Shown here: positions 8,009 through 17,508 of the stretch, in pieces
How the letters are laid out: each line of letters starts with the position of its first letter
Position numbering within the stretch: position 1 is the first letter of the stretch
Assembly (NCBI RefSeq): GCF_900110875.1
Contig: NZ_FOFM01000005.1
Location: forward strand, 124,001 to 188,000
Direction of reading: 5' to 3'
From: Pseudovibrio axinellae
GTDB lineage: Bacteria > Pseudomonadota > Alphaproteobacteria > Rhizobiales > Stappiaceae
Length of the DNA: 64,000 bases
Notes under the pieces: generated by a model
Database searches by the model: none
What the model saw: the letters and a program-made list of their open reading frames with translations, nothing else
What the model was told of the DNA's origin: nothing
Made by a program: the position numbers and the translations under genes

Positions 8009-8971
8009 CTAAACTTTTTTACTTATGGATTTTCCGCTCTCTTGTTGAGGAGAGAGAAATTTTGTCAGGTCCAATGGTCCGCCTGAAGGACGAGCGATTG
8101 GACGGGGCGCAGCAAATTGCTGGCTCATTGATTCTTGCGCCTCAAACCCCGATTGCTTGGTTGCACTCACTGCTTTGGAGGCAGTAACCGCTGCAGTCTC
8201 ATTGGTACGAAACAGGGATTGAAAGGGAATTTCGCTATCTGTTGCTGTTGTCGCCCGCCACGCCGTCAAGATACGGCTTTCCACACGATGACTATCAATT
8301 GGCTTGGTGATTGGGTCTTGATGATGACCCGCAGTAGCCTTATCCAACTTCGCGATGGTGTCGTTGAAACGCCCAACGAGCCGTTCGTGCACATCAAGCA
8401 CACCACGAGCCTGCCCCTCACGGTTGTAAAAGACTGCTTTGTTGGACCGAGCCTGCAGTGGAAATAAGTCGGCAGCTTTCTTTTGAGGTGCGTCCTGCAC
8501 TGCGTTGAGAAGGCGTAAACTGCCCGTCACCCCGAGGAAATGAGCAAGGTACAGCTCGCCTTCAGAAGGCTCTCGCCCTAAGCTATTGGATAAGCCAGAC
8601 GCATTGTCTTTCGCCAACGCACCAGCGACGAGCGAAGAAACTTCAGGATCATAACGCAGATCTAAAAGTTGCTTTCTCAGGTGTGCGTTATCGACCTGGT
8701 ATTTCCCCTTAGCATCTACACGAATATGTGCAGAATAGTCTTCCAGGCCCAACTCCTCACCATTCTTCTTTAGGGTCTCAAGCCATGTAGATTCAATGAA
8801 TTGAAACAGTCCTGATGCTGAGGAGGTCTTAGCTTTGGCTTTGGGGTCAAATGAGGATTCACGCGCAGCCGCCTGGAGCAGAAAATCAAAGGACGTGCCA
8901 GTTTTCGAACTCGCTTTTTGGAAAGCATGCTCAATACGCCCTGCAATTGAAGGATCGCCTGCTACCTTCAC
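8009..8971 (-). CDS. SLT-type lytic transglycosylase, no obvious signal peptide
   Basis: A 320-residue protein with a lysozyme-like SLT domain in the first 170 residues. The catalytic glutamate is E38 in LLQAAARESSFD, followed by TSSASGLFQFIESTWL, the GLFQ block that shapes the active site, and later ELYLAHFLGVTGSLRLL. These enzymes cleave peptidoglycan to 1,6-anhydromuropeptides, the compound type that AnmK recycles. The C-terminal 130 residues are low-complexity and proline/serine-rich. There is no recognisable N-terminal signal, so export may use another route such as a flagellar or dedicated secretion apparatus, which is inference. The start is GTG. Confidence 0.8.
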   Translation of the reverse strand: MKVAGDPSIAGRIEHAFQKASSKTGTSFDFLLQAAARESSFDPKAKAKTSSASGLFQFIESTWLETLKKNGEELGLEDYSAHIRVDAKGKYQVDNAHLRKQLLDLRYDPEVSSLVAGALAKDNASGLSNSLGREPSEGELYLAHFLGVTGSLRLLNAVQDAPQKKAADLFPLQARSNKAVFYNREGQARGVLDVHERLVGRFNDTIAKLDKATAGHHQDPITKPIDSHRVESRILTAWRATTATDSEIPFQSLFRTNETAAVTASKAVSATKQSGFEAQESMSQQFAAPRPIARPSGGPLDLTKFLSPQQESGKSISKKV

Positions 8972-9155
8972 GAGAAAATACCCCTTCGAATAATAGTAGT
9001 TAATATCCCTTAATATTGGTTAACATTTAGTTAACTTAAAACTTGGTGCTGCTGAAATTACTAGGTAATTTTAGGTTAAAGAGGGATTATGCATATGCCC
9101 CAGACTCATTCCAATAGGTTACAATTCAATTTCTGATTGGATTCGGAGAACTTCC

Positions 9156-9860
9156 ATGAACTGCCTGCTCCGCATAACTGCACCAACACTCGATCTGAGC
9201 GAAGAAATTTATCGTCTTCCAAAGCTCTCAATCGCCCTTACACCCAAAAAACCTGCAATCGATTTTGAAGCCTACGGAGAGCCTGATGTTCTTTCCAAAC
9301 TTTGCAAGAAACATGAAATCTACTTCTTTTTAAACGAGCAGGCAGAAAGCACCATTCTGTCATCGCTCAAAGCATATAGAGAGATAGGCATCAGCGGCGT
9401 AGCCCCAACATTCACCAAGGACGGTGTCGATATCGAGCGCTTACACGCCATACTTTCCGTTTTTGAGGCAGAGCATGCAAAACAAGAAGGAACGCTGAAA
9501 ATCCTGCCAGAGTTCGGCAAATATCCCTCTGCCTTTAACAGTCTAACAAAGCTAGCAGGTTTAAGCTCTCGACTAACCGCGCTTTGTTGGAGTGAAGAGG
9601 AACTAAGGCAAACCCTTGGGGCAAGCGAGTCCAGAGATACTCAAGGAAATCTATTAGGGCCCTTTCAGTATGCTCAAACACAATGCCTTTATGCTGCAAA
9701 AGCTGCGCAGCTAATCGCCTTGGATACTGCAACACCAAAACAAATGCGGTTAGCAAGTTCAGAGCTGACAATTAAGAAATCTGCCATGCTTGGCTTTTCA
9801 GGCAAGTGCGCGAACACCCTTAGCGAAGCACGTAAGATCCAAGATATATTCAAGAAATAG
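9156..9860 (+). CDS. degenerate CitE / HpcH-HpaI aldolase-like protein
   Basis: A 234-residue protein resembling the C-terminal two thirds of the CitE/malyl-CoA lyase family. Segments that line up by eye are IGISGVAPTFTKDGVDIERL (usual GIVLPK region), ILPEFGKYPSAFNSL (usual IET block), SSRLTALCWSEEELRQTLG (usual FGxEDL block) and the terminal MLGFSGKCANTLSEARKI (usual GFxGKxxIHPxQ). The N-terminal FVPG and LDLEDAV hallmarks are absent and several catalytic positions have changed, so enzyme activity is doubtful. The gene is complete, with a start codon and no frameshift. Confidence 0.55.
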   Translation: MNCLLRITAPTLDLSEEIYRLPKLSIALTPKKPAIDFEAYGEPDVLSKLCKKHEIYFFLNEQAESTILSSLKAYREIGISGVAPTFTKDGVDIERLHAILSVFEAEHAKQEGTLKILPEFGKYPSAFNSLTKLAGLSSRLTALCWSEEELRQTLGASESRDTQGNLLGPFQYAQTQCLYAAKAAQLIALDTATPKQMRLASSELTIKKSAMLGFSGKCANTLSEARKIQDIFKK

Positions 9861-9865
9861 AAAGT

Positions 9866-9882
9866 GGGCGCTTCAAGCGCCC
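9866..9882. terminator. bidirectional hairpin between convergent genes
   Basis: GGGCGC at 9866-9871 pairs with GCGCCC at 9877-9882 around TTCAA. It lies in the 26-bp gap between the convergent CitE-like gene and the flavin reductase gene, the expected place for a shared terminator. T-tracts are weak on both sides. Confidence 0.6.
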
Positions 9883-9886
9883 TCCC

Positions 9887-10498
9887 TTATGCTTTTTCAG
9901 GAACAGCAGGCCGCTTCATCTGAAAGACCTTATCCGTAACCGAATAGTCCATATACCCCAGGCGGGCCAAAGGCTTCATTTTCGCCACATTAAGCATGCC
10001 GTTTTCCAGCACACTATCGTCGATATGCACACCAACGACTTGTCCAAGTATAAGCCAACTATTGGTCACATTTCCGTCAATATCGACCAAACGCTGCACA
10101 TTCACCACCTTGCATTCAAGGGAAGTTTTGGCTTCCAGAACACGCGGAGCTTTTACCAAATTGCCGCCCTTAGCCGTCAACCCAGCAAGCGCAAACTCGT
10201 CCACGTCAGAGTCAACCATGGCGGAAGAGAGGTTCATCGCATCTGCAAGGTCGAGCGTGGCCTGATTACAGACAAACTCGCCTGTCTCTTCGATGTTTCG
10301 AACAGAATCTTTATAGCCACTGGAGCCTATGACCACCATAGGAGGCGCATCGCACACCGCATTAAAGAAACTGTACGGAGCAAGATTTCTTATGCCATCT
10401 TGAGAAAGAGTTGAAACCCAGCCAATTGGTCGTGGCGCAACGATTGCCTTAAATGGATTATGCGGCAATCCATGAGGCTTATTTACTTCATAAAACAT
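9887..10498 (-). CDS. flavin reductase family protein (FMN-binding split barrel)
   Basis: A 203-residue FMN-binding split-barrel protein. The start (MFYEVNKPHGLPHNPFKAIV) and APRPIGWVSTLSQDG, NLAPYSFFNAVCDAPPMVVI and GEFVCNQA blocks are typical of flavin-reductase-like proteins of the YwrF/COG1853 type. It probably binds FMN and reduces it with NAD(P)H or acts as a stand-alone oxidoreductase. GAGG lies seven bases before the ATG. It follows a nitroreductase gene by 16 bp on the same strand, so the two flavoproteins form a likely operon and may act on related compounds. Confidence 0.85.
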   Translation of the reverse strand: MFYEVNKPHGLPHNPFKAIVAPRPIGWVSTLSQDGIRNLAPYSFFNAVCDAPPMVVIGSSGYKDSVRNIEETGEFVCNQATLDLADAMNLSSAMVDSDVDEFALAGLTAKGGNLVKAPRVLEAKTSLECKVVNVQRLVDIDGNVTNSWLILGQVVGVHIDDSVLENGMLNVAKMKPLARLGYMDYSVTDKVFQMKRPAVPEKA

Positions 10499-10514
10499 AG
10501 ACTTACCTCAGGAC

Positions 10515-11120
10515 CTAAGCACCAACACCAGACGACGTGTTTTCAAAATATTCTGTCAATTGGGCCACATCAGGCCGTGATCGCTCTTTTGGCGTTACAC
10601 TCGGGCTACCTATATGAATAAAGCCTGCAAACCGCTCGCCGGCGCGTGCGCCAAGATAAGTAGCAGCCTCATCATCAAAGGCATACCAATCAGTAAGCCA
10701 CTGGGCCGCAAAACCTGTTGCAAAACAAGCATTAAGGAGAGAAAGGCAGACCGCGCCCACGGCCAGTTCCTGCTCCCACACCGGAACTTTATGCTCTCTG
10801 TTTGGACACGACAAAACACCAATCACAAGAGGTGCTTTTTTAAAGCGTTCAAGTTCCATCATTTTGGCGTTGTCACCAAGAGGCCCCTGACGCTTTTCTG
10901 AAAGCTGAACCAGCTTTTCACCAATTCCATCTGCCTGTGAATTTTCATAGACTATGAAACGCCAGGGAGAGATTTTCCCATGGTCTGGAACCCGACAGGC
11001 CAGCTCAAGCAATTCGGAGATTTGTGTGCGATCTGGAGCAGGACCCACAAGTGTAGCAGCAAGGTGAGATCGACGAGCTTTGAGAAAACTCTTCAGTTCA
11101 GGAAGGGCTGTATTTTCCAC
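10515..11120 (-). CDS. nitroreductase family protein (YdjA-like)
   Basis: A 201-residue FMN-dependent nitroreductase. Key blocks are KARRSHLAATLVGPAPDRTQ near the start (FMN phosphate contacts), ELACRVPDHGKISPWRF, the central LVIGVLSC strand and the late GFIHIGSP strand. This is the compact YdjA/TdsD-type fold that normally dimerises. It is predicted to reduce nitro or other electrophilic groups with NAD(P)H in the cytosol. The start is GTG. It is the first gene of a two-gene unit with the flavin reductase. Confidence 0.87.
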   Translation of the reverse strand: MENTALPELKSFLKARRSHLAATLVGPAPDRTQISELLELACRVPDHGKISPWRFIVYENSQADGIGEKLVQLSEKRQGPLGDNAKMMELERFKKAPLVIGVLSCPNREHKVPVWEQELAVGAVCLSLLNACFATGFAAQWLTDWYAFDDEAATYLGARAGERFAGFIHIGSPSVTPKERSRPDVAQLTEYFENTSSGVGA

Positions 11121-11377
11121 GGTCTCGTTTCTTCCTAAGATTTCAAAGGGTAATGCTACGAATAGTCATATATGGAATATCAATTATGTCAAATAAAGGG
11201 TAGCCCCGCCCCATTACCGCCACATTGCAGATCAATCCCCAACCCACTCGGTAAAAATTTATAAAACACTTCCAAATCACAGTTTGTCACTGTAATCTGA
11301 ATTCGTTCGAGCGCTGTCGGTTTTGTATTTACTGTAGCACTCGGGCCACACTTTCTGAGGTAGCAGCGAGAGCACAC

Positions 11378-12463
11378 GTGAAGTTAGAGCGGATATCGAC
11401 GTTCAGCAAAGCGCTACAATGCGCAGCCATCACCACAGCTCTTTTTGCTGGGATGGCTTTGTCTGGAGCTGTAGCTCAAGCTACAGGACCTATTCCTGTC
11501 TCAAAACCTGCTCTACCGTTCTCCAAAGAAGTATTGGACTTAGGCGCCAAGCCGGACAAGACAATCACCCCTCCAATCAGCTACGATCCACTGAGCGGAT
11601 ATCAAGGGCAATCCCTTGCGCCAACGTTCGGCACCAATTTCTTGCCATATGCGCCCCCATCTGTAGGGACCAACCAGGTACCCGTTGGCACAAAGCCAGT
11701 CCTATACCTTGTTGCAAAACTGGCAGAGGGAACACCAAACCTCACCCGAGGGCTGAAGTGGCGCGTTTACTCATCCAAAGAGAACGCTGATGGCTCCCTA
11801 AATCTGGTTGCCTCCTCTCAAGATCAAGATGCAGAATTCCGGCTCGACCCAGGTACATACTTAGTACACACATCGTTTGGTAACGTCACCGCAACCACCC
11901 GCTATGAACTCAAAAGCGGCGTGAAGACTGGTACCATTATCCTAAACGCAGGTGGCATTCGTCTCGACGCAGCACTGGGAAGCGAGCAAAAGATCCCACG
12001 CGAAGATGTCGTATTTAACATTTACGATATGACGTATGACGCGACCGGAAATCGCAGCATCGTAGCCTCCGGCATCAAGCCCGGCGAACTTGTGCCAGTA
12101 AGCGCTGGGACGTACCATGTAGAAAGTCGCTACGGTACGATTAATGCAGTTGTGCGGGCCGACATCCATGTTCAGGCAGGCAAGCTAACCGAAGCAACGC
12201 TGCACCACCAAGCAGGCAATGTGACCTTGAAGCTCGTTAGCGCGAAGAACAAAACCTCGCTAGCCAATACGTCATGGACGATCCTGTCACCCGGCGGCGA
12301 CACTGTTGCGAGCGGCAACGGAGCATTTCTAGACCTTACACTTGCTGCAGGCACATACACTGTCATGGCACGAAACAGCGGTGATATGTACCGCGATGAA
12401 TTCACAGTAAGCCCAAGCGTGAATAAGGTAGAAGTTGAAGTGCTGACAAAAAATCCGATGTGA
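11378..12463 (+). CDS. secreted protein with three beta-sandwich repeats, unknown function
   Basis: A 361-residue exported protein. A signal peptide ending near AVA-QA is followed by a proline-rich linker (residues 38-100) and three similar modules at about 125-195, 210-280 and 299-357. Each has a strand pattern ending in PGTYLV, AGTYHV or AGTYTV, and the first two continue with a glycine-asparagine or glycine-threonine turn and a KSG/QAG loop. This resembles prealbumin-like or carboxypeptidase-regulatory beta sandwiches. No catalytic motif is seen, so a structural or binding role in the envelope is likely. The start is GTG and a terminator follows. Confidence 0.65.
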   Translation: MKLERISTFSKALQCAAITTALFAGMALSGAVAQATGPIPVSKPALPFSKEVLDLGAKPDKTITPPISYDPLSGYQGQSLAPTFGTNFLPYAPPSVGTNQVPVGTKPVLYLVAKLAEGTPNLTRGLKWRVYSSKENADGSLNLVASSQDQDAEFRLDPGTYLVHTSFGNVTATTRYELKSGVKTGTIILNAGGIRLDAALGSEQKIPREDVVFNIYDMTYDATGNRSIVASGIKPGELVPVSAGTYHVESRYGTINAVVRADIHVQAGKLTEATLHHQAGNVTLKLVSAKNKTSLANTSWTILSPGGDTVASGNGAFLDLTLAAGTYTVMARNSGDMYRDEFTVSPSVNKVEVEVLTKNPM

Positions 12464-12489
12464 ACTTCATACCCAAATCCAACATTCAA

Positions 12490-12515
12490 GCACCGGAATA
12501 ACGGTGCCTTTTTTT
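12490..12515 (+). terminator. intrinsic terminator of the secreted repeat protein
   Basis: GCACCG at 12490-12495 pairs with CGGTGC at 12502-12507, followed by seven T residues at 12509-12515. It begins 27 bp after the upstream stop codon. Confidence 0.9.
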
Positions 12516-12581
12516 GTAACTGCACATCACCCCACAAGCTCTTACCCAGACAAAACAGATAGCTACCAAGCCCACAGCTAC

Positions 12582-12615
12582 AAAAAAGGGCTGACAGCAA
12601 AACTGCTGCCAGCCC
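12582..12615 (-). terminator. intrinsic terminator of thrS
   Basis: On the minus strand a 12-bp stem (GGGCTGGCAGCA with TGCTGTCAGCCC, one G-U pair) is followed by six T residues. It lies 24 bp downstream of the thrS stop and is a strong rho-independent terminator. Confidence 0.92.
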
Positions 12616-12638
12616 CAAAATTAAACCAGAATCAAGAA

Positions 12639-14585
12639 CTAGGAAGCAAGCTCTTTCAGGTCTGGTGATGTTGCTTCATCGGTCAGGCTTGCAATAGCCT
12701 CATCCAGTGTCATGGATGTTTGAGCACGAGAGCCTAGGCGACGAATACTAACTGAGCGTTCTTCGGCCTCACGCTTACCAACTGCAATAATCACAGGCAC
12801 CTTAGCTAGCGAATGCTCACGGACCTTGTAGTTGATTTTCTCATTGCGAAGATCCAACTCACCGCGCAAGCCAGCAGCTTTCATCGCATCCTTAACTTCG
12901 CGTGCGTACTCATCAGCATCAGACGTAATTGCGGCTACAACAAACTGCTGAGGAGCAAGCCAAAGCGGGAAGTGACCAGCAAAGTTCTCAATCAAGATAC
13001 CAAGGAAGCGCTCAAGGGAACCACAGATCGCACGGTGGACCATGACTGGCTGTTTCTTTGCACCATCACTATCAACGTAAAACGCACCAAAGCGCTCAGG
13101 CAAAGTAAAGTCTACCTGAGTGGTACCACACTGCCATTCACGGCCAATCGCATCGCGCAGGGTATATTCAAACTTAGGACCGTAGAAAGCGCCCTCGCCC
13201 TCCAAAATACCTGTCTTGATCTTGCCGCCAGAACGCTCTTCGATCTCCTGAAGAACTTCAGTCATCACCTGTTCAGTGTGATCCCAGACTTCATCGGAAC
13301 CCACACGCTTTTCAGGACGAGTGGAGAGCTTAACAACGACCTCTTCAAACCCAAAATGCTTATAAACAGAAAGGATCAGATCATTGATCTTGTGACACTC
13401 TTCAGCCAGCTGCTCCTCGGTACAAAAGACGTGAGCATCATCTTGAGTAAACGCACGAACACGCATCAAACCGTGAAGCGCGCCAGAAGGCTCGTAGCGG
13501 GACACAGCCCCAAACTCTGCCATACGCAAAGGCAAATCACGATAGGACTTCAGTCCGTGTTTGAAGATTTGCACGTGCCCAGGACAGTTCATTGGTTTAA
13601 TCGCGAAAACACGATGGTCTTCGGTTTCAGTCACGAACATATTTTCGTGATACCATTCCCAGTGACCAGAGGTCTCCCATAGAGATTTATCCAAAATCTG
13701 CGGAGCATTCACTTCCTGATAATCATCAGCAAGACGGCGACGCATGTAATTCGTCAGATTTTGGAACAGCTGCCAGCCTTTATGGTGCCAGAAAACAACA
13801 CCTGGGCCTTCCTCTTGGAAGTGGTAGAGATCCATTTCGCGACCAAGCTTACGGTGATCACGCTTTTCAGCTTCCTCAAGCATATGGAGGTAAGCTTTAA
13901 GATCCTTCTCATTTGACCAGGCAGTGCCATAAATGCGGGTGAGCATTTCGTTGTTTGCATCACCACGCCAATAAGCACCAGCAACCTTCATCAGTTTAAA
14001 AGCCTGACCGATCTGGCCAGTGGAAGCCATATGAGGTCCGCGGCAAAGGTCAAGCCAATCGCCCTGCTTATAGATTTTAACGCTTTCACCTTCAGGGATA
14101 GCGTCAACAAGCTCGACTTTGTAGTCCTCGCCCTTAGAAGCAAAGTATTCCTTAGCTTCCTCGCGACTCCAGATCTCTTTTGTAAACTTGGCATTGCGCT
14201 GAATGATCTGCTGCATTTTCTTCTCGATTTTAGGCAGATCTTCAGTTGTAAACGGCACTTCGCGTTTAAAGTCGTAGTAGAAACCATTATCGATCACAGG
14301 ACCAATAGTAACCTGTGTCTCAGGCCACAGTTCCTGAACTGCTTCCGCCATCACGTGCGCAGCATCGTGGCGGATCATTTCAAGCGCACGCGGGTCTTCC
14401 CGTGTAACGATTTCAATAGCAGCATTTGTTTCAATAGGATCAGAAAGATCGCGCAGCTCGCCGTCAATTGCGATGGCTACAGCTTTCTTCAAGAGAGATT
14501 TAGAAATGCTCCCTGCAACATCAGCGCCAGTCGAACCAGCGTCATATTTACGAACGGAATTGTCAGGGAAAGTCAATTGAAGCAT
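12639..14585 (-). CDS. thrS: threonyl-tRNA synthetase
   Basis: A 648-residue class II aminoacyl-tRNA synthetase that charges tRNA-Thr. Domain order: an N-terminal TGS domain (residues 1-60), the editing domain with [16 protein letters not shown] and [10 protein letters not shown], the catalytic core with the zinc-binding [10 protein letters not shown] and [14 protein letters not shown], class II motif 3 near the end of the core, and a C-terminal anticodon-binding domain ([13 protein letters not shown] onward). Start: the ATG at 14585 has GGAG seven bases upstream; an in-frame extension to 14615 is less likely. Length and motifs are normal, and its terminator is clear. Confidence 0.97.
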   Translation of the reverse strand: MLQLTFPDNSVRKYDAGSTGADVAGSISKSLLKKAVAIAIDGELRDLSDPIETNAAIEIVTREDPRALEMIRHDAAHVMAEAVQELWPETQVTIGPVIDNGFYYDFKREVPFTTEDLPKIEKKMQQIIQRNAKFTKEIWSREEAKEYFASKGEDYKVELVDAIPEGESVKIYKQGDWLDLCRGPHMASTGQIGQAFKLMKVAGAYWRGDANNEMLTRIYGTAWSNEKDLKAYLHMLEEAEKRDHRKLGREMDLYHFQEEGPGVVFWHHKGWQLFQNLTNYMRRRLADDYQEVNAPQILDKSLWETSGHWEWYHENMFVTETEDHRVFAIKPMNCPGHVQIFKHGLKSYRDLPLRMAEFGAVSRYEPSGALHGLMRVRAFTQDDAHVFCTEEQLAEECHKINDLILSVYKHFGFEEVVVKLSTRPEKRVGSDEVWDHTEQVMTEVLQEIEERSGGKIKTGILEGEGAFYGPKFEYTLRDAIGREWQCGTTQVDFTLPERFGAFYVDSDGAKKQPVMVHRAICGSLERFLGILIENFAGHFPLWLAPQQFVVAAITSDADEYAREVKDAMKAAGLRGELDLRNEKINYKVREHSLAKVPVIIAVGKREAEERSVSIRRLGSRAQTSMTLDEAIASLTDEATSPDLKELAS

Positions 14586-14881
14586 ATCAAGTCTCCAGCT
14601 CACTCCTGCAAACAAGGCAGGTAAGCGGTTTGGTGTTAAACATGGACTGCCTGAATATACAATTCTCCCGCATGCGTCCAGATGATTTTCTGATCCTGCG
14701 CCACAACATCCAGCAGGACCGCACTCCCGTATAACACGTTACACACCTTGAATTATCGCAGGTTCGCAAGGGTTTAGCTGGCCTTGCACTCCGGCGCCCC
14801 CCATACTGCCAACCAAACCAAGACTCAAAATACACACTGAGGGCTGCCCGAACCCAATTGGCTTTTGAACTGGAGCTGAGC

Positions 14882-16222
14882 ATGACTACGCCAAAACCTA
14901 AGCTCTACTTTGATCTGACCACCTTGAGACAAAATCGCTCCACTTCACTGCAAGCCAACGGCGTCACCAGAACCCTATACGAAACGGCCCGGTGCTTTTA
15001 TCAGGACGAAATCGAAGTTACATTTATTTGTCATGACGCCCGAACAAACGAATATGTGAACGTCCAGCCAGCCCCCTTTTTTACAAGCGGTGAACTCACA
15101 CCAGAAGATCTTCCAAATCTCTTGGGCGCACCGCTCAAAGCGCTCAACAAAGAAAAGTACAAAAACCGCAAATTAAAAGGCATGTTCCATCGGATGCGCT
15201 ACGCATTACGCACAAAGGCGCGCAAAACGACGGGAGCATATGACGGCGATGCTCTGGGAGGACCACTGATCGACATCGACGCCCCGTTCCTCTCACTGGG
15301 AAACCTGCAAGAAACACGGCGCTTAGCGGAGTATGTAAAAGCCCGCGCACCTTATGTGCCAGTCTATGCCATGATACATGACATATCGCCATTACGTCTG
15401 AACGATACTGAGCACGATCATGGCGCAAAGCTCTGGCTAGATGACTTGAAGCGCACCATCGCCACGAAACCACACATACTGGCAAACTCAGAGTATACTA
15501 AAAACGATCTTCTACAGTTCCTAGCAGAACAGGAAATCCCCTCACCTCAAAGCACGAGCGTTGTTCACCTTGCCCATGAATTTAAAGAGGTAAGCCCACT
15601 CTTCCCCTTAAGACAGAGACCAAAAAACGGCTTCTTTTTGCTCCTAGGAGATATTCGGTACCGAAAGAACGCGAAGTTGGTTTTCGACGCCTATCTGAAC
15701 TTACAGCAGCAAGGTGAAGCAGCAAACCTCCCCCAACTCGTTTGTGCAGGTGCCATACCAAATGGCGCATTCGCTAGCCTCAACTCAGACCAACGCTACA
15801 CCCCAATCGGCAAATACGTCACGATTATCCAAGCCCCCACGCAAGCAGCCCTGACGGCACTTTATAAAGAGGCTATTGCTCTCATTTACCCAAGTCTGTT
15901 TGAGGGATATGGCTTACCTGTTGGCGAAGCTCTTTGGATGGGAACACCAGTTCTCGCGTCAAAAGCGACCTCAATTCCCGAAGTTGGAGGCGATTATTGC
16001 CGCTACTTTGACCCGCAAAACACTGAGGCGTTGGCGGCTCTGATTCAAAGTACAATTGAGCTTCAGGAAACCCTGCGCGCAGAAATCCCAGAGCGCGCGC
16101 AGCTTAGGCATTGGCATAACGTGGAACAAGATATCTGGAACATCATTCGCAGTAACAATACACCACCAGACAAACGCATTTCCGAGAGGCCGAGCACAAA
16201 ATTTTCTCTAGAGGAGACCTAA
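14882..16222 (+). CDS. GT4-family glycosyltransferase
   Basis: A 446-residue glycosyltransferase of the GT-B fold. The C-terminal half carries the GT4 hallmarks: FFLLLGDIRYRKN at the domain switch, then ALIYPSLFEGYGLPVGEALW with the nucleotide-sugar-binding glutamates, and TPVLASKATSIPEVGGD. The N-terminal acceptor half is divergent. It probably adds a sugar to a surface polysaccharide or lipid, acceptor unknown. The ATG at 14882 follows GGAG by six bases; an in-frame TTG at 14858 is less likely. It stands alone, divergent from thrS, rather than in a polysaccharide cluster. Confidence 0.82.
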   Translation: MTTPKPKLYFDLTTLRQNRSTSLQANGVTRTLYETARCFYQDEIEVTFICHDARTNEYVNVQPAPFFTSGELTPEDLPNLLGAPLKALNKEKYKNRKLKGMFHRMRYALRTKARKTTGAYDGDALGGPLIDIDAPFLSLGNLQETRRLAEYVKARAPYVPVYAMIHDISPLRLNDTEHDHGAKLWLDDLKRTIATKPHILANSEYTKNDLLQFLAEQEIPSPQSTSVVHLAHEFKEVSPLFPLRQRPKNGFFLLLGDIRYRKNAKLVFDAYLNLQQQGEAANLPQLVCAGAIPNGAFASLNSDQRYTPIGKYVTIIQAPTQAALTALYKEAIALIYPSLFEGYGLPVGEALWMGTPVLASKATSIPEVGGDYCRYFDPQNTEALAALIQSTIELQETLRAEIPERAQLRHWHNVEQDIWNIIRSNNTPPDKRISERPSTKFSLEET

Positions 16223-16304
16223 GCACGCTTTCGACCGGGAAAGCGAATGAGAAAGAAACATACACTCAAAGATGTTGTATGGTCAGCAAAGGCGGAAAGG
16301 CACT

Positions 16305-16733
16305 CTAGTGTGGCTTTGCAGCGGCTTTATCGCGTTTGAAAATTTTCACCAGCTGGAAGTACTCACAAACCAACTTCATATCAGGAGAAAAAACACCATT
16401 GCGTTCGAAGTACTCGCGATGCGCATCCTGCCAGAACTCAAGGCTAAGGTCACCCTCACCTTCAAGCACAGCCCAGACTTCATCAATCTCATTGAACTGA
16501 CGCACATCAACCGTAACCATCTCGATCACACAGGCAGCCTGTCCTTTGCCGTCGACCACGACATATTGATCACCCGGCTGAGGAAGAGGCTCCCCTTCTC
16601 TCTCATAGGAAAGCAGGTCGCCACAACTCGCGGTCTTTGTTCCGTTCAAAACGAGCTCGAGCAAGCGATCAGCCAGATCCGGGCTATCACCAAACGCAAA
16701 ACTAGGGAGATGTTCGAAGTTTTCCAACGACAT
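16305..16733 (-). CDS. ASCH domain protein
   Basis: A 142-residue protein matching the ASCH superfamily, a beta-barrel fold related to PUA domains and thought to bind RNA or nucleotides. Visible blocks: AFGDSPDLADRLLELVLNG, KTASCGDLLSYEREGEPLPQ, then GQAACVIEMVTVDVRQFNEI and the aromatic LEFWQDAHREYF. Some relatives hydrolyse N4-acetylcytidine, but activity here is not shown. The ATG at 16733 is preferred, with AAGG upstream. It sits beside tRNA-Tyr and converges with the glycosyltransferase. Confidence 0.75.
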   Translation of the reverse strand: MSLENFEHLPSFAFGDSPDLADRLLELVLNGTKTASCGDLLSYEREGEPLPQPGDQYVVVDGKGQAACVIEMVTVDVRQFNEIDEVWAVLEGEGDLSLEFWQDAHREYFERNGVFSPDMKLVCEYFQLVKIFKRDKAAAKPH

Positions 16734-16770
16734 ACATACTACCTTAAGCAACTGATTATATGAAAGAAAA

Positions 16771-16855
16771 TGGTGGAGGAGGTTGGATTCGAACCAACGT
16801 AGGCATAGCCAGCGGATTTACAATCCGCCCCCTTTAGCCACTCGGGCACTCCTCC
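16771..16855 (-). tRNA. tRNA-Tyr (anticodon GUA)
   Basis: An 85-nt gene including an encoded CCA tail. The acceptor stem GGAGGAG pairs with CTCCTCC, the anticodon stem GCGGA/UCCGC encloses UUGUAAA with anticodon GUA, and the T arm GTTGGTTCGAATCCAAC is canonical. A variable arm of about a dozen bases marks a type II tRNA, as expected for bacterial tRNA-Tyr. Confidence 0.96.
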
Positions 16856-17143
16856 GTCGCATTGGCCAAGTTGGCCGCGCCGTGTGAGGACGGGTTATCT
16901 TCATTTGGGTGCCCTTTGTCAACGCCCCATTTGAATTTGACTAGGGAAAAACCGTTTTTGTCGTGCAAACTGTGCACAACGACACCCCCAAAGATTTAAT
17001 ACCAGCAATTATACGTAGTTAAAAATGTAAGTTTTGCGAAATTTGCCTTTAAAAACAGTCTGGCACAGGCGCTCTGCGGCAAAAGAAAGATAGCAGCACA
17101 ATGCGCGCATACTCACATGCAGGGCGTGTTGCAAAGTTTTCAG

Positions 17144-17497
17144 TCAATCCTTCAAGTCAAAACGGGTCTTAGGATCGATATGCTTCCCGCTCCAATTCCC
17201 ATATCGCCAAGGTAGGAACCACTTGGAGTTCTTAGGCAGCGTCAATGGAACAGGGTCATACCCACTTGCACCATAAGGGTTACAGCGCACGATACGAGAC
17301 AGCCCTATCCAGCCTCCGCGCCAAAACCCGAAACGCGACATTGCTTCTACCGTATAATGTGAGCAAGAAGGTTGGTACCGGCAGGCCCGCCCAAGTATCA
17401 ATGACAAACTATGTTGATAGATCCATATGAGCCCGATACCAGCACGCGCCATAATACTGGCTGACCTCTCTTTTGGGAGTGGTTCAGGCTTACACAT
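17144..17497 (-). CDS. yidD: membrane protein insertion efficiency factor YidD
   Basis: A 117-residue small protein of the YidD family. The signature is IWIYQHSLSLILGRACRYQPSCSHY with conserved cysteines C39 and C45, then GGWIGLSRIVRCNPY with C72 and GYDPVP. YidD associates with the inner membrane and assists YidC-dependent insertion. TAAGG lies nine bases before the ATG. It follows the IscU-like gene by 11 bp, so the two are probably co-transcribed. The unusual neighbour is discussed under findings; rpmH, rnpA and yidC, the usual companions, are not nearby. Confidence 0.93.
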   Translation of the reverse strand: MCKPEPLPKERSASIMARAGIGLIWIYQHSLSLILGRACRYQPSCSHYTVEAMSRFGFWRGGWIGLSRIVRCNPYGASGYDPVPLTLPKNSKWFLPWRYGNWSGKHIDPKTRFDLKD

Positions 17498-17508
17498 GTC
17501 AAAATACC

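Noticed and set aside
12813-13682. Long plus-strand reading frame of 289 residues inside thrS
   Set aside because: It lies wholly opposite a well-supported synthetase gene and its protein has no recognisable pattern.
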